Below, in pieces: positions 8,459 through 16,508 of a stretch of DNA of 24,247 nt. The stretch lies in contig JBLMYK010000024.1 in assembly GCA_050258235.1 (NCBI GenBank), positions 1 to 24,247 on the forward strand, in the 5' to 3' direction. How positions within the stretch are numbered: the stretch's first letter is position 1; every line of letters begins with the position of its first letter. Below the pieces are notes generated by a model. It was not told the DNA's origin and ran no database searches. It worked only from the letters and a program-made list of their open reading frames with translations. Source of the DNA: JAKOQB01 sp050258235. GTDB lineage: Bacteria; Pseudomonadota; Gammaproteobacteria; Burkholderiales; Burkholderiaceae_F. A program made the position numbers and the translations under genes.

Positions 8459-9466
8459 ATGTGCACGACCTGCGGCTGCGGCGCCGGCGAAACGCGAATC
8501 GACGGCCATCACATGCACGAGCTCGAGCATGAGGCGCATGGGCACGAAGACGCGCACGACGAGCATCTGCACACGCATGTCCACGCCGACGGCACGATGC
8601 ATTCGCACGAACACGGCGGGCCGCACGAACACGCGCACGAAGCCGGGCATGGGCATGACCACCACCTCCATCACGCCGACGAAGCGGCCGGCGGCCCGGT
8701 TCCCGCACATGCGCACGCGCCCGGCATGTCGCCCGCTCGCATGGTGCAGGTCGAGCGCGACATCCTCGCACGCAACAACGCGCTCGCGGCCGACAACCGG
8801 CGCTACCTGGCGGAGCACGGTATCTTCGCCGTCAACCTCGTGTCCAGCCCCGGCGCCGGCAAGACGACGCTGCTGGTCGAGACGATCAAGGCGCTGCACG
8901 GCGGGCTGCCGGTCGCGGTGATCGAGGGCGACCAGCAGACCAGCTTCGATGCCGATCGCATCCGTGACACCGGCGTGCGCGCGATCCAGATCAACACCGG
9001 CAAGGGCTGCCACCTCGACGCGCATCAGGTCGGTCATGCGCTCGAGCACCTGGCCCCGGACAACGATTCGGTGCTGTTCATCGAGAACGTCGGCAACCTC
9101 GTATGCCCGGCCGCGTTCGACCTCGGCGAGGCGCACAAGGTCGTCGTGCTTTCGGTCACCGAGGGCGACGACAAGCCGCTGAAGTACCCGGACATGTTCG
9201 CCGCGTCCAGCCTGATGCTGGTCAACAAGATCGACCTGGCGCCGTACGTGAATTTCGACATCAAGCGCGCGATCGAGTACGCGTGCCGCATCCGCCCGGG
9301 GATCGAGGTGATGCAGGTCTCGGCCACGCGCGGCGATGGCATGGAACGCTGGCTGGCGTGGATCAGGCGCGGCGCCGAAGCCGCGCGCGAGCGGCGGCGC
9401 GACGATGTCGCGCGCCTGAAGCGCCGCATCGCCGAGCTCGAAGCGAAGGCGGCGGCAAGGGCCTGA
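8459..9466 (+). CDS. hypB: Hydrogenase nickel incorporation GTPase HypB
   Basis: This 335-aa GTPase loads nickel with HypA. Three regions are visible. Residues 2-7 (CTTCGC) form the N-terminal high-affinity CxxCGC nickel site. Residues 17-86 hold 25 histidines in a nickel-storage stretch. The G domain starts with the P-loop SSPGAGKTT (about 129-137) and includes NKIDLAP. The C-terminal 35 residues are charged and helical (ARLKRRIAELEAK), likely a short coiled coil. Having both the CxxCGC site and a long His tract means HypB can both deliver and store nickel, fitting the NikR and permease genes found later in the window. Confidence 0.97.
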   Translation: MCTTCGCGAGETRIDGHHMHELEHEAHGHEDAHDEHLHTHVHADGTMHSHEHGGPHEHAHEAGHGHDHHLHHADEAAGGPVPAHAHAPGMSPARMVQVERDILARNNALAADNRRYLAEHGIFAVNLVSSPGAGKTTLLVETIKALHGGLPVAVIEGDQQTSFDADRIRDTGVRAIQINTGKGCHLDAHQVGHALEHLAPDNDSVLFIENVGNLVCPAAFDLGEAHKVVVLSVTEGDDKPLKYPDMFAASSLMLVNKIDLAPYVNFDIKRAIEYACRIRPGIEVMQVSATRGDGMERWLAWIRRGAEAARERRRDDVARLKRRIAELEAKAAARA

Positions 9467-9483
9467 CAGGGCAGCCGTTGACG

Positions 9484-11865
9484 ATGCAAGCTCTCGCACT
9501 GCCGTCGCCGATCCTGCGCCATATCCGCGTGCGCGGGCTGGTGCAAGGCGTTGGCTTCCGGCCGTTCGTCCATCGCGTCGCCAACGAACTTGGACTCGAC
9601 GGCTGGGTGCGCAACGACGGCGAGGGTGTCGAGATCGCGCTGCGTGGCGGCGCCGAACAGATGGCGCGCTTCGAGCAGCGCCTGCGTCGCGGGGCGCCGC
9701 GACTGGCACGCATCGATTCGATCGAAGTCGATCGTCTGGCGGACGACTCTGCCGGAGTGCTCGAACCCGGATTCCGCATCGAGCGCAGCCGGCCGACTCA
9801 GGTCCGGACCGGCGTGACTCCGGATGCTGCGATCTGCGAAGCCTGCCTGGCCGAGCTGTTCGAGCCTGCCGACCGTCGCTACCGGTATCCGTTCATCAAC
9901 TGCACGCATTGCGGGCCGCGCTTCACGATTACCCGTGCGCTGCCCTATGACCGTCCGAACACCAGCATGGCGCAGTTCCGGATGTGCCGGACGTGCCTGC
10001 GCGAATACGACGGCGGCTCAGCCGCTGGAGTCGACCGGCGTTTCCATGCGCAGCCGAACGCCTGCCCGGCGTGCGGTCCGCGCCTGGCGCTCACGGATCG
10101 CCGAGGTGCGCGCATCGAGTGCGACGACGTGATCGCCGAGACGGTCGCGCGCATCGCGCGCGGCGAGATCCTCGCCATCAAGGGGCTCGGCGGCTTTCAC
10201 CTCGTGTGCGACGCGCGGCGGGCCGATGCGGTCGCCGAGCTGCGCGCGCGCAAGCATCGCGACGAAAAGCCCTTCGCAGTGATGCTGGCCAATCGCGCGT
10301 CGGTCCAGCGTTTCGTGCAGGTCGATGCGGCAGCGGCCGCATTGCTCGAGTCGATCGAGCGGCCGATCGTGCTGCTCGACAAGCGCGACGATGTGGAGCA
10401 GGCGCTCGCGGGAATTGCGCCCGGCATGCCCGCGCTCGGCTGCATGCTGCCGTACACGCCGCTGCACTACCTGCTGTTCCACGAGGCAGCCGGCCGCCCG
10501 CGTGGCACCGGCTGGCTGGCGCAACCGCAGCCGCTCGCGCTGGTGATGACGAGCGCGAACCCTGGCGGCGAGCCGCTGGTGATCGGCAACGACGAAGCCC
10601 TGGCACGGCTCGGAGGAATTGCGGATGCGTTCGTTCTGCACGACCGCGACATCGTCGTGCGCTGCGACGACAGCGTGGTACGCGCCGCACCTACAAAGGG
10701 ATCACGGATCACGGATCACGGATCACCGCTGTTCATCAGGCGAGCGCGCGGCTACACCCCGGCACCGATCCGGCTTGCGAGGGCGGGGCCGCCGGTGCTC
10801 GCGACCGGCGCCTATCTGAAGAACACTGCCTGCCTGACGCGCGGCCGCGACGCCTTCCTGTCGCAGCACATCGGCGATCTGGAGAACGCGGCCAGCTGCA
10901 TTGCGCTCGAGGAGGCGGTCGAGCATCTGCAGCGCATTCTCGAAATCCGGCCAGCGGCGGTCGCGCACGACCTGCATCCGGACTTCTTCAGCACGCGGCT
11001 GGCGGTGCAGCTGGCCGCGGCGCTCGGAGTGCCCGCGCTCGGCGTGCAGCACCATCACGCGCACATCGCCGCGGTGATGGCCGAGCATGGCGTCACCGGA
11101 CCGGTGCTCGGACTCGCACTAGACGGCGTGGGCCACGGCATAGCGGACGAACACGGCAGCGGCGACGCATGGGGCGGCGAGCTGCTGCTCGTCGGCGGCG
11201 CCGAGTGCAGGCGGCTCGGCCACCTGCGATCGCTGCCGCTGCCGGGCGGCGATCGCGCGGCGCGCGAGCCGTGGCGCATGGCAGCGGCGGTGCTGCATCG
11301 GCTCGGTCGCACCGACGAGATCGGCGTGCGTTTCGCGCGGCAGCCCGCCGCGAGCGTGGTGGCCGACATGCTGGCGCGCGATCTGCACTGCCCGAAGACC
11401 ACCAGCGCCGGCCGCTGGTTCGATGCGGCCGCGGCGCTGCTCGGCGTGCGCGACGTGATGAACTTCGAAGGCCAGGCGGCGATGCTGCTTGAAGGCCTGG
11501 CGCAACGCCGCGGTGTGGTGACGCCGGCCATCGGCGGCTACCGCATCGAAGACGGTGAACTCGACCTGCTGCCGCTGGCGCAACGGCTGCTCGAGGAGCG
11601 CGATGCCGAGTTCGGCGCGGCGCTTTTTCACAGCACGCTGGCGGCCGGGCTCGCCGAATGGGTGGCGCGCGCGTCGCGCGCCACCGGTGTCACGACGGTT
11701 GCACTCGGCGGCGGCTGCTTCATTAACGCGATGCTGTCGCGTCAGCTCGCGCGGCTGCTGAAGGCGCGTGCGCTCGATGTGCTCGAAGCGAGGTGGGCGC
11801 CGCCGAACGACGGCGGCGTCGCGCTCGGGCAGGCGTGGGTCGCGCAGCAGCGGATGGGAGCCTGA
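9484..11865 (+). CDS. hypF: Carbamoyltransferase HypF
   Basis: This 793-aa enzyme turns carbamoyl phosphate into the thiocarboxamide on HypE that becomes the CN ligands. Domains in order: acylphosphatase (VRGLVQGVGFRPFVHR, residues about 15-105); two zinc-finger pairs (CEACL, CTHCGPRF, CRTCL, CPACGPR; about 115-200); YrdC-like domain (LAIKGLGGFHLVCDA to about 410); Kae1-like carbamoyl-transfer domain (HDLHPDFFSTRLA, QHHHAHIAAV, LALDGVG, GGGCFIN). The start ATG at 9484 gives the family-typical N-terminus. Oddly, the loop between RCDDSVVR and RRARGYTPAPI is encoded by four tandem copies of a 7-base unit, where other HypF proteins have a short variable link. Confidence 0.96.
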   Translation: MQALALPSPILRHIRVRGLVQGVGFRPFVHRVANELGLDGWVRNDGEGVEIALRGGAEQMARFEQRLRRGAPRLARIDSIEVDRLADDSAGVLEPGFRIERSRPTQVRTGVTPDAAICEACLAELFEPADRRYRYPFINCTHCGPRFTITRALPYDRPNTSMAQFRMCRTCLREYDGGSAAGVDRRFHAQPNACPACGPRLALTDRRGARIECDDVIAETVARIARGEILAIKGLGGFHLVCDARRADAVAELRARKHRDEKPFAVMLANRASVQRFVQVDAAAAALLESIERPIVLLDKRDDVEQALAGIAPGMPALGCMLPYTPLHYLLFHEAAGRPRGTGWLAQPQPLALVMTSANPGGEPLVIGNDEALARLGGIADAFVLHDRDIVVRCDDSVVRAAPTKGSRITDHGSPLFIRRARGYTPAPIRLARAGPPVLATGAYLKNTACLTRGRDAFLSQHIGDLENAASCIALEEAVEHLQRILEIRPAAVAHDLHPDFFSTRLAVQLAAALGVPALGVQHHHAHIAAVMAEHGVTGPVLGLALDGVGHGIADEHGSGDAWGGELLLVGGAECRRLGHLRSLPLPGGDRAAREPWRMAAAVLHRLGRTDEIGVRFARQPAASVVADMLARDLHCPKTTSAGRWFDAAAALLGVRDVMNFEGQAAMLLEGLAQRRGVVTPAIGGYRIEDGELDLLPLAQRLLEERDAEFGAALFHSTLAAGLAEWVARASRATGVTTVALGGGCFINAMLSRQLARLLKARALDVLEARWAPPNDGGVALGQAWVAQQRMGA
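10699..10726 (+). repeat. Heptanucleotide tandem repeat (GGATCAC)x4 within hypF
   Basis: Four perfect adjacent copies of GGATCAC lie at 10699-10705, 10706-10712, 10713-10719 and 10720-10726, encoding part of a loop read as SRITDHGS. The unit is not a multiple of three, so gain or loss of one or two copies would shift the hypF frame. Confidence 0.95.
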
Positions 11866-11866
11866 A

Positions 11867-12100
11867 ATGTGCCTTGCGATTCCGGTGCGGGTGGTCGAAA
11901 AGCGCGACGGCGACATCGCCATCGTCGATCTGGCCGGCATCCGCAAGGAGATCTCGCTCGCGCTGGTCGACGGCGTCGAAGTGGGCGACTACGTGATCCT
12001 GCACGTCGGCTATGCGCTGACGAAGCTCGACCCCGACGAAGCGGAGCGCACGCTCGCGCTGTTTCGCGAGGCCGGAATCGGCGCAGGGGCGACGCCTTGA
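11867..12100 (+). CDS. hypC: Hydrogenase maturation chaperone HypC
   Basis: This 77-aa HypC starts MCLAIPVRV, with the conserved Cys2 that holds iron together with HypD. It carries Fe(CN)2CO from HypD to the large-subunit precursor. ATG at 11867 is one base after the hypF stop and is preceded by GGGAG. The TGA stop overlaps the hypD start. It is distinct from HupF (4531), which is longer and specialised for aerobic assembly. Confidence 0.96.
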   Translation: MCLAIPVRVVEKRDGDIAIVDLAGIRKEISLALVDGVEVGDYVILHVGYALTKLDPDEAERTLALFREAGIGAGATP

Positions 12101-13239
12101 GGTACATCGACGAATTCCGCGACGGCGCGCTGGCGCGGCAGATCGCGGCCCAGATCGCCACGGAAGTGCGATCCGAACGCCGCTACCACTTCATGGAGTT
12201 CTGCGGCGGGCACACGCACGCGATCTCGCGCTATGGCGTCAGCGACCTGCTGCCCGACGCAGTGCGCATGATCCACGGCCCCGGCTGCCCGGTGTGCGTG
12301 CTGCCGATCGGGCGCATCGATCTGGCGATCCGGCTCGCGCTGCAGAACAATGTGATCGTCGCGACGTACGGCGACTGCCTGCGCGTGCCCGCGTCCGACG
12401 GTCTGTCGCTGCTGAAGGCGAAGGCGCGCGGGGCCGACGTGCGGATGATCTACTCGGCAGCGGATGCGCTCGAGATCGCGCGCCGCAACCCGCAGCGTGA
12501 AGTGACGTTCTTCGCGATCGGTTTCGAGACCACCACGCCACCGACCGCGCTCGCGATCCGGCAGGCGGCGGCGGAGAAGCTCGGTAACTTCAGCGTGGTG
12601 TGCAATCACGTGCTCACGCCCGCGGCGATCACGCACATCCTCGAATCGCCGGAGGTGCGCAGTCTCGGCACCGTGCCGATCGACGGCTTCATCGGCCCGG
12701 CGCATGTCAGCACGGTGATTGGCAGCGCGCCGTACGAGCACTTCGCCGAGGAATACCGAAAGCCGGTCGTCATCGCGGGGTTCGAGCCGCTCGACGTGAT
12801 GCAGGCGATCCTGATGCTGGTGCGGCAGGTCAATACCGGCCGCGCGGAGGTGGAAAACGAATTCACGCGCGCGGTCACGCGCGACGGGAATCTCAAGGCG
12901 CAGCAGCTGGTGGGCGACGTGTTCGAACTGCGCCGCAGCTTCGAGTGGCGCGGCCTGGGAGAGGTGCCTTACTCGGCGCTCGCCATCCGCAGCGAGTTCG
13001 CCGCCTTCGACGCGGAACGCAGGTTCGCGCTGGAGACCCGGCGGGTCGCAGACAACAAGGCCTGCGAATGCGGTGCGATCCTGCGCGGCGTCAAGCATCC
13101 GCGCGACTGCAGGATCTTCGGCAGCGTCTGCACGCCGGAAAGCCCCGTCGGCTCGTGCATGGTGAGCTCCGAAGGCGCGTGCGCGGCGCACTACACGTAT
13201 GGCCGCTTCAAAGACGTCTCGGCAACGGAATTGGTTTGA
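12097..13239 (+). CDS. hypD: Hydrogenase formation scaffold HypD
   Basis: This 380-aa Fe-S protein is the scaffold on which Fe(CN)2CO is built with HypC and HypE. Conserved motifs include FCGGHTHAI (Cys36) and GPGCPVCVLP (Cys64 and Cys67), equivalent to Cys41, Cys69 and Cys72 of E. coli HypD. A C-terminal Cys set (CECGAIL, CRIFGSVCTPE, GSCMVSSEGAC) binds the [4Fe-4S] cluster. The start is TTG at 12097, overlapping the hypC stop as TTGA. It gives RYIDEFRDG directly after the initiator, which is the usual HypD N-terminus, and no ATG or GTG fits better. Confidence 0.95.
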   Translation: MRYIDEFRDGALARQIAAQIATEVRSERRYHFMEFCGGHTHAISRYGVSDLLPDAVRMIHGPGCPVCVLPIGRIDLAIRLALQNNVIVATYGDCLRVPASDGLSLLKAKARGADVRMIYSAADALEIARRNPQREVTFFAIGFETTTPPTALAIRQAAAEKLGNFSVVCNHVLTPAAITHILESPEVRSLGTVPIDGFIGPAHVSTVIGSAPYEHFAEEYRKPVVIAGFEPLDVMQAILMLVRQVNTGRAEVENEFTRAVTRDGNLKAQQLVGDVFELRRSFEWRGLGEVPYSALAIRSEFAAFDAERRFALETRRVADNKACECGAILRGVKHPRDCRIFGSVCTPESPVGSCMVSSEGACAAHYTYGRFKDVSATELV

Positions 13240-13244
13240 ATTTG

Positions 13245-13308
13245 AACCACAGAGAGCACAGAGGAAAATCCGGCGGTTCTCTGTGCTCTCTGTGTCCTCT
13301 GTGGTGAA
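13245..13308. repeat. ACAGAG-type imperfect palindromic repeat between hypD and hypE
   Basis: CACAGAGAGCACAGAG (13248-13263) is exactly complementary to 13279-13294 across a 15-nt loop. The right arm continues TCCTCTGTGGT, and the left arm begins AACCACAGAG, so the right arm carries one extra unit of about 9 bases. The motif TCTCTGTG-CTCTCTGTG-TCCTCTGTGG is of a kind I recognise as dispersed in many bacterial genomes, usually intergenic. It separates hypD from hypE, which often abut or overlap elsewhere. A strong hairpin is expected in the mRNA. Confidence 0.85.
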
Positions 13309-13317
13309 CATGCTGAT

Positions 13318-14391
13318 ATGAGCGACACGCAGGCGACCAGGAGCGTCAAGGCCGGCTACGTGCGGCCGCTGGACTTCAAGCACGGCCGCGTCGATTTGAC
13401 GCACGGCAGCGGCGGGCGCGCGATGGCGCAGCTGATCGAGCAGCTGTTTGCGGCCTCGTTCGACAACGAGTACCTGGCCGCAGGCAATGACGGAGCCCGC
13501 TTTCAGCTGCCGCGCGGGCGGGTGGTGATGGCCACCGACAGCCACGTGGTGTCGCCGCTGTTCTTCCCCGGAGGGGACATCGGCGCGCTCTCCGTGCACG
13601 GCACCATCAACGACGTTGCGGTGATGGGCGCGCGCCCGGTCTACCTCGCGGCGAGCTTCATCCTGGAAGAGGGGCTGCCGCTCGCCGATCTCAGGCGCAT
13701 CGTCGAATCGATGGCGGCGGCGTCGCGTGCCGCCGGCGTGCCGGTCGTCACGGGCGACACCAAGGTGGTCGAGCAGGGCAAGGGCGACGGCGTGTTCATC
13801 ACGACGACGGGCGTCGGTGTATTGCCCGAGGGGCTCGACCTCTCGGGCGACCGCGCGCGGCCGGGCGACAGGATCCTGCTGTCCGGCTTCATCGGCGATC
13901 ACGGCATGGCGATCATGTCGCAGCGCGAATCGCTGGCGTTCGCGACCGAGATCGAGTCCGACAGCGCGGCGCTGCACACGCTGATCGCGGCAATGATCGG
14001 CGCCGATCCGCAGCGGGGCATCCGCGCGCTGCGTGACCCCACGCGCGGCGGCCTGGCCACCACGCTGAACGAGATCGCCACGCAGTCCGGCGTCGGCATG
14101 ATGCTCGACGAGGCCGCGATTCCGGTGCGGCCGCAGGTCGAGGCCGCATGCGAGTTCCTCGGTCTCGATCCGCTGTACGTTGCCAACGAAGGCAAGCTGG
14201 TCGCGATCGTCGCGGCAGACGAAGCCGAGCGCGTACTGGCGGCGATGCGCGCGCATCCACTCGGCGCCGACAGCGCGCTGATCGGCGAGGTGACCCGGGA
14301 TCACAACCATTTCGTTCAGATGCAGACACGCTTCGGCGGGCGGCGCATCGTCGATTGGCTGACCGGCGATCAGCTGCCGCGCATCTGCTGA
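13318..14391 (+). CDS. hypE: Hydrogenase maturation dehydratase HypE
   Basis: This 357-aa ATP-dependent enzyme of the PurM/SelD-like fold dehydrates the thiocarboxamide on its C-terminal Cys to thiocyanate, the CN donor. The extreme C-terminus PRIC carries that Cys. Other blocks are LTHGSGGRAM, GNDGARF, HGTINDVAVMGARP, GDTKVVEQG and DPTRGGLATTLNEIA. ATG at 13318 has no clear ribosome binding site apart from GGTGAA contributed by the end of the hairpin repeat. A three-codon reading frame (13310-13321) just upstream ends in a TGA overlapping this ATG. Confidence 0.96.
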   Translation: MSDTQATRSVKAGYVRPLDFKHGRVDLTHGSGGRAMAQLIEQLFAASFDNEYLAAGNDGARFQLPRGRVVMATDSHVVSPLFFPGGDIGALSVHGTINDVAVMGARPVYLAASFILEEGLPLADLRRIVESMAAASRAAGVPVVTGDTKVVEQGKGDGVFITTTGVGVLPEGLDLSGDRARPGDRILLSGFIGDHGMAIMSQRESLAFATEIESDSAALHTLIAAMIGADPQRGIRALRDPTRGGLATTLNEIATQSGVGMMLDEAAIPVRPQVEAACEFLGLDPLYVANEGKLVAIVAADEAERVLAAMRAHPLGADSALIGEVTRDHNHFVQMQTRFGGRRIVDWLTGDQLPRIC

Positions 14392-14409
14392 ACCGGCACC
14401 GGACGCCAC

Positions 14410-14820
14410 TTGCTCGCGCGCGCACTGCTGACGTGGCTGCTGATGATCGGCGTGGAGGTCGTGCACGGCGTTCTGCGAACGATGTTCCTGGTGCCGTCCG
14501 TCGGCACGCAGCGCGCCGGCCAGATCGGCGTGGTGATCGGCTCGCTGCTGGTGATCGGCATCGCATGGCTCACCCGGCGCTGGCGCGACGGTGCATCGCG
14601 CTGGCAACTGCTTCGCATCGGTGCGTTGTGGGCGCTGTTGACTGTCGGCTTCGAGTTCCTGTTCGGCCATTTCGTGATCGGCTACTCGGTCTCCTACATC
14701 GCAGGCGACTTCAATCCGCTCGCTGGCCGCTGGATGCTTTTCGGGCTGCTGGTGATGGCCGCCGCGCCGCTGCTCGTTGCACGTCGACGCATTGAACGGC
14801 CATGCGGATCCTGTTCCTGA
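14410..14820 (+). CDS. Small four-helix membrane protein of unknown function
   Basis: This 136-aa predicted inner-membrane protein starts at TTG 14410, 18 nt after hypE. Hydrophobic segments lie near residues 5-27, 39-54, 67-90 and 108-124. A conserved-looking FEFLFGHFV sits at the end of the third helix and a GRWM at the start of the fourth. This pattern is reminiscent of a family of small hypothetical membrane proteins found in many proteobacteria, but I cannot name a function. Its 3' end overlaps hypX by 19 nt, which implies co-translation with the hydrogenase genes. No Cys or His cluster is visible except a C-terminal RPCGSCS, which falls in the overlap with hypX. Confidence 0.8.
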   Translation: MLARALLTWLLMIGVEVVHGVLRTMFLVPSVGTQRAGQIGVVIGSLLVIGIAWLTRRWRDGASRWQLLRIGALWALLTVGFEFLFGHFVIGYSVSYIAGDFNPLAGRWMLFGLLVMAAAPLLVARRRIERPCGSCS

Positions 14821-16454
14821 CCCGCAGCTTCAACAGCCTGACGCAGCGGCTGTTCGTCGAACTGACCGCGCGCGGGCACGAGGTCAGCGTCGAGTTCGAC
14901 ATCGCCGACAGCGTGACCGAGGAAGCCGTCGAACTGTTCGGCCCCGATCTCGTCGTCGCGCCGTTCATGAAGCGGGCAATCCCTGAGAGCGTGTGGCGCA
15001 GGCACACCTGCTTCGTCGTGCACCCGGGAATCGCCGGCGACCGCGGCCCGAGCGCGCTCGACTGGGCGATCATGAACGACGAGCGCGAATGGGGCGTCGC
15101 CGTGCTGCAGGCAGAGGCTGAGATGGATGCGGGCCCGGTGTGGGCGAGTGCGAAGTTCCCGATGCGCATGGCGACCAAGTCGAGTCTTTATCGCAATGAG
15201 GTCACCGACGCCGCGGTGGAAACGCTGCTCGCCGCGATCGCGCGCCTGGAGTCGGGTGCGTATGTGCCGCGGCGGATCGCCGGGGGCGCGCACCCGCTTA
15301 TGAGGCAGGATGCGCGGCGCATCGACTGGACGCGCGACGGCACCGACACCGCGCTGCGCAAACTGCGCGCAGCCGACGGTGCGCCGGGCGTGCTCGACGA
15401 ACTGTTCGGCGTCCCCTGTCACCTTTTCAATGCGCAGCGGATTGAAAGCGCTCCGACGGCGGCACCCGGCGACTTGATCGCGCGCTGCGGTGACGGCGTG
15501 CTGCGCGCGACGAACGACGGCGCGGCGTGGATCGGACACTGCCGGCGCGCCGACGTCGACGGCGCCTTCAAGCTGCCGATTGCGCTCGCATTTCCCGAAG
15601 AGTTCGGCTGCCTGCCGCAGGTGGATTGCCCCGAGCTCGGCGAGATCCGCTATGAGGAGCGCGGCGATGTCGGCGTGCTGCATTTCGACTTCTACAACGG
15701 CGCGATGAGCACCGCGCAGTGCGAGCGACTGCTCGCTGCCTATGGCCGCGCGCTTGCGCGCCCGACGCGCGCGCTGGTTCTCGCTGGCGGACCGGATTTC
15801 TTCAGCAACGGCATCCACCTGAACGTGATCGAGGCGGCGCCGAGCCCGGCCGACGAATCCTTGCGCAACATCAATGCGATCGACGACCTGTGCCGGGCGA
15901 TCATCGAAACGACCGATCGCATCACGATCGCCGCGCTGCAGGGGAACGCGGGCGCCGGCGGCTGTTTCCTGGCGTTCGCCTGCGACGAGGTGTGGGCGCG
16001 CTGCGGCGTGCTGCTGAACCCGCACTACAAGAACATGGGCAACCTGTACGGCTCCGAGTACTGGACCTACACGCTGCCGCGGCGCGTGCAGCGGGGCGCA
16101 CCGCGCGCGGTGTTGGAGAACCGGCTGCCGGTCGGCGCGGCTCAGGCGCAGTCGCTCGGACTGGTCGATGCGGTCCTCGAGAGCGGGCGGGACGCATTCA
16201 TCGACACCGCGCTGTCACGCGCGGCCGCGCTGGTCGGCGAAGCGTCGTTCGCGGCGCGCCTCGCCGCCAAGCGCGAACGCCGCGCGTCCGACGAGGCCGC
16301 AAAGCCGCTGGCGGAGTATCGCGCCGGGGAACTGGCGCACATGCGCCGGAATTTCTACGGCTTCGATCCCAGCTACCACTACGCGCGCTCGAACTTCGTG
16401 CGCAAGGTGCCGCACGCGTGGACGCCGCGGCATCTGGCAAGGCATCGCGTGTGA
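14802..16454 (+). CDS. hypX: Hydrogenase maturation factor HypX/HoxX
   Basis: This 550-aa two-domain protein makes CO for the active site from formyl-tetrahydrofolate under aerobic conditions. The N-terminal half resembles methionyl-tRNA formyltransferase (MRILFLTRSFN; HPGIAGDRGPSALDWAI near residues 74-90). The C-terminal half resembles enoyl-CoA hydratase (GGPDFFSNGIHLN, LQGNAGAGGCFLAFACDEV) and ends with YHYARSNFVRKVPHAWTP, typical of HypX. ATG at 14802 lies inside the preceding membrane gene. It is the last gene of the hydrogenase operon and faces the convergent dipeptidase-like gene 54 nt away. Its presence is strong support for hydrogen oxidation in air. Confidence 0.95.
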   Translation: MRILFLTRSFNSLTQRLFVELTARGHEVSVEFDIADSVTEEAVELFGPDLVVAPFMKRAIPESVWRRHTCFVVHPGIAGDRGPSALDWAIMNDEREWGVAVLQAEAEMDAGPVWASAKFPMRMATKSSLYRNEVTDAAVETLLAAIARLESGAYVPRRIAGGAHPLMRQDARRIDWTRDGTDTALRKLRAADGAPGVLDELFGVPCHLFNAQRIESAPTAAPGDLIARCGDGVLRATNDGAAWIGHCRRADVDGAFKLPIALAFPEEFGCLPQVDCPELGEIRYEERGDVGVLHFDFYNGAMSTAQCERLLAAYGRALARPTRALVLAGGPDFFSNGIHLNVIEAAPSPADESLRNINAIDDLCRAIIETTDRITIAALQGNAGAGGCFLAFACDEVWARCGVLLNPHYKNMGNLYGSEYWTYTLPRRVQRGAPRAVLENRLPVGAAQAQSLGLVDAVLESGRDAFIDTALSRAAALVGEASFAARLAAKRERRASDEAAKPLAEYRAGELAHMRRNFYGFDPSYHYARSNFVRKVPHAWTPRHLARHRV

Positions 16455-16477
16455 CGCGGATCTGCGCAAACGCTGCG

Positions 16478-16500
16478 CGGCCGCCGGCCCAGTGCGGCCG
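16478..16500. terminator. GC hairpin between convergent hypX and dipeptidase-like genes
   Basis: CGGCCGC (16478-16484) pairs perfectly with GCGGCCG (16494-16500) across a 9-nt loop, in the 54-nt space between two genes ending towards each other. The T-run is poor on both strands, so termination efficiency is uncertain. Confidence 0.4.
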
Positions 16501-16508
16501 GGATCGCA

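Noticed and set aside
8459..8720. His-codon-rich stretch in hypB as a DNA repeat
   Set aside because: The repetition is at the protein level (scattered CAC/CAT codons) and not a regular DNA tandem repeat.
12010..14670. 886-codon minus-strand open frame opposite hypD and hypE
   Set aside because: It is an antisense shadow of two certain genes and even runs through the palindromic repeat; its composition is Arg/His/Ala-biased with no motif.
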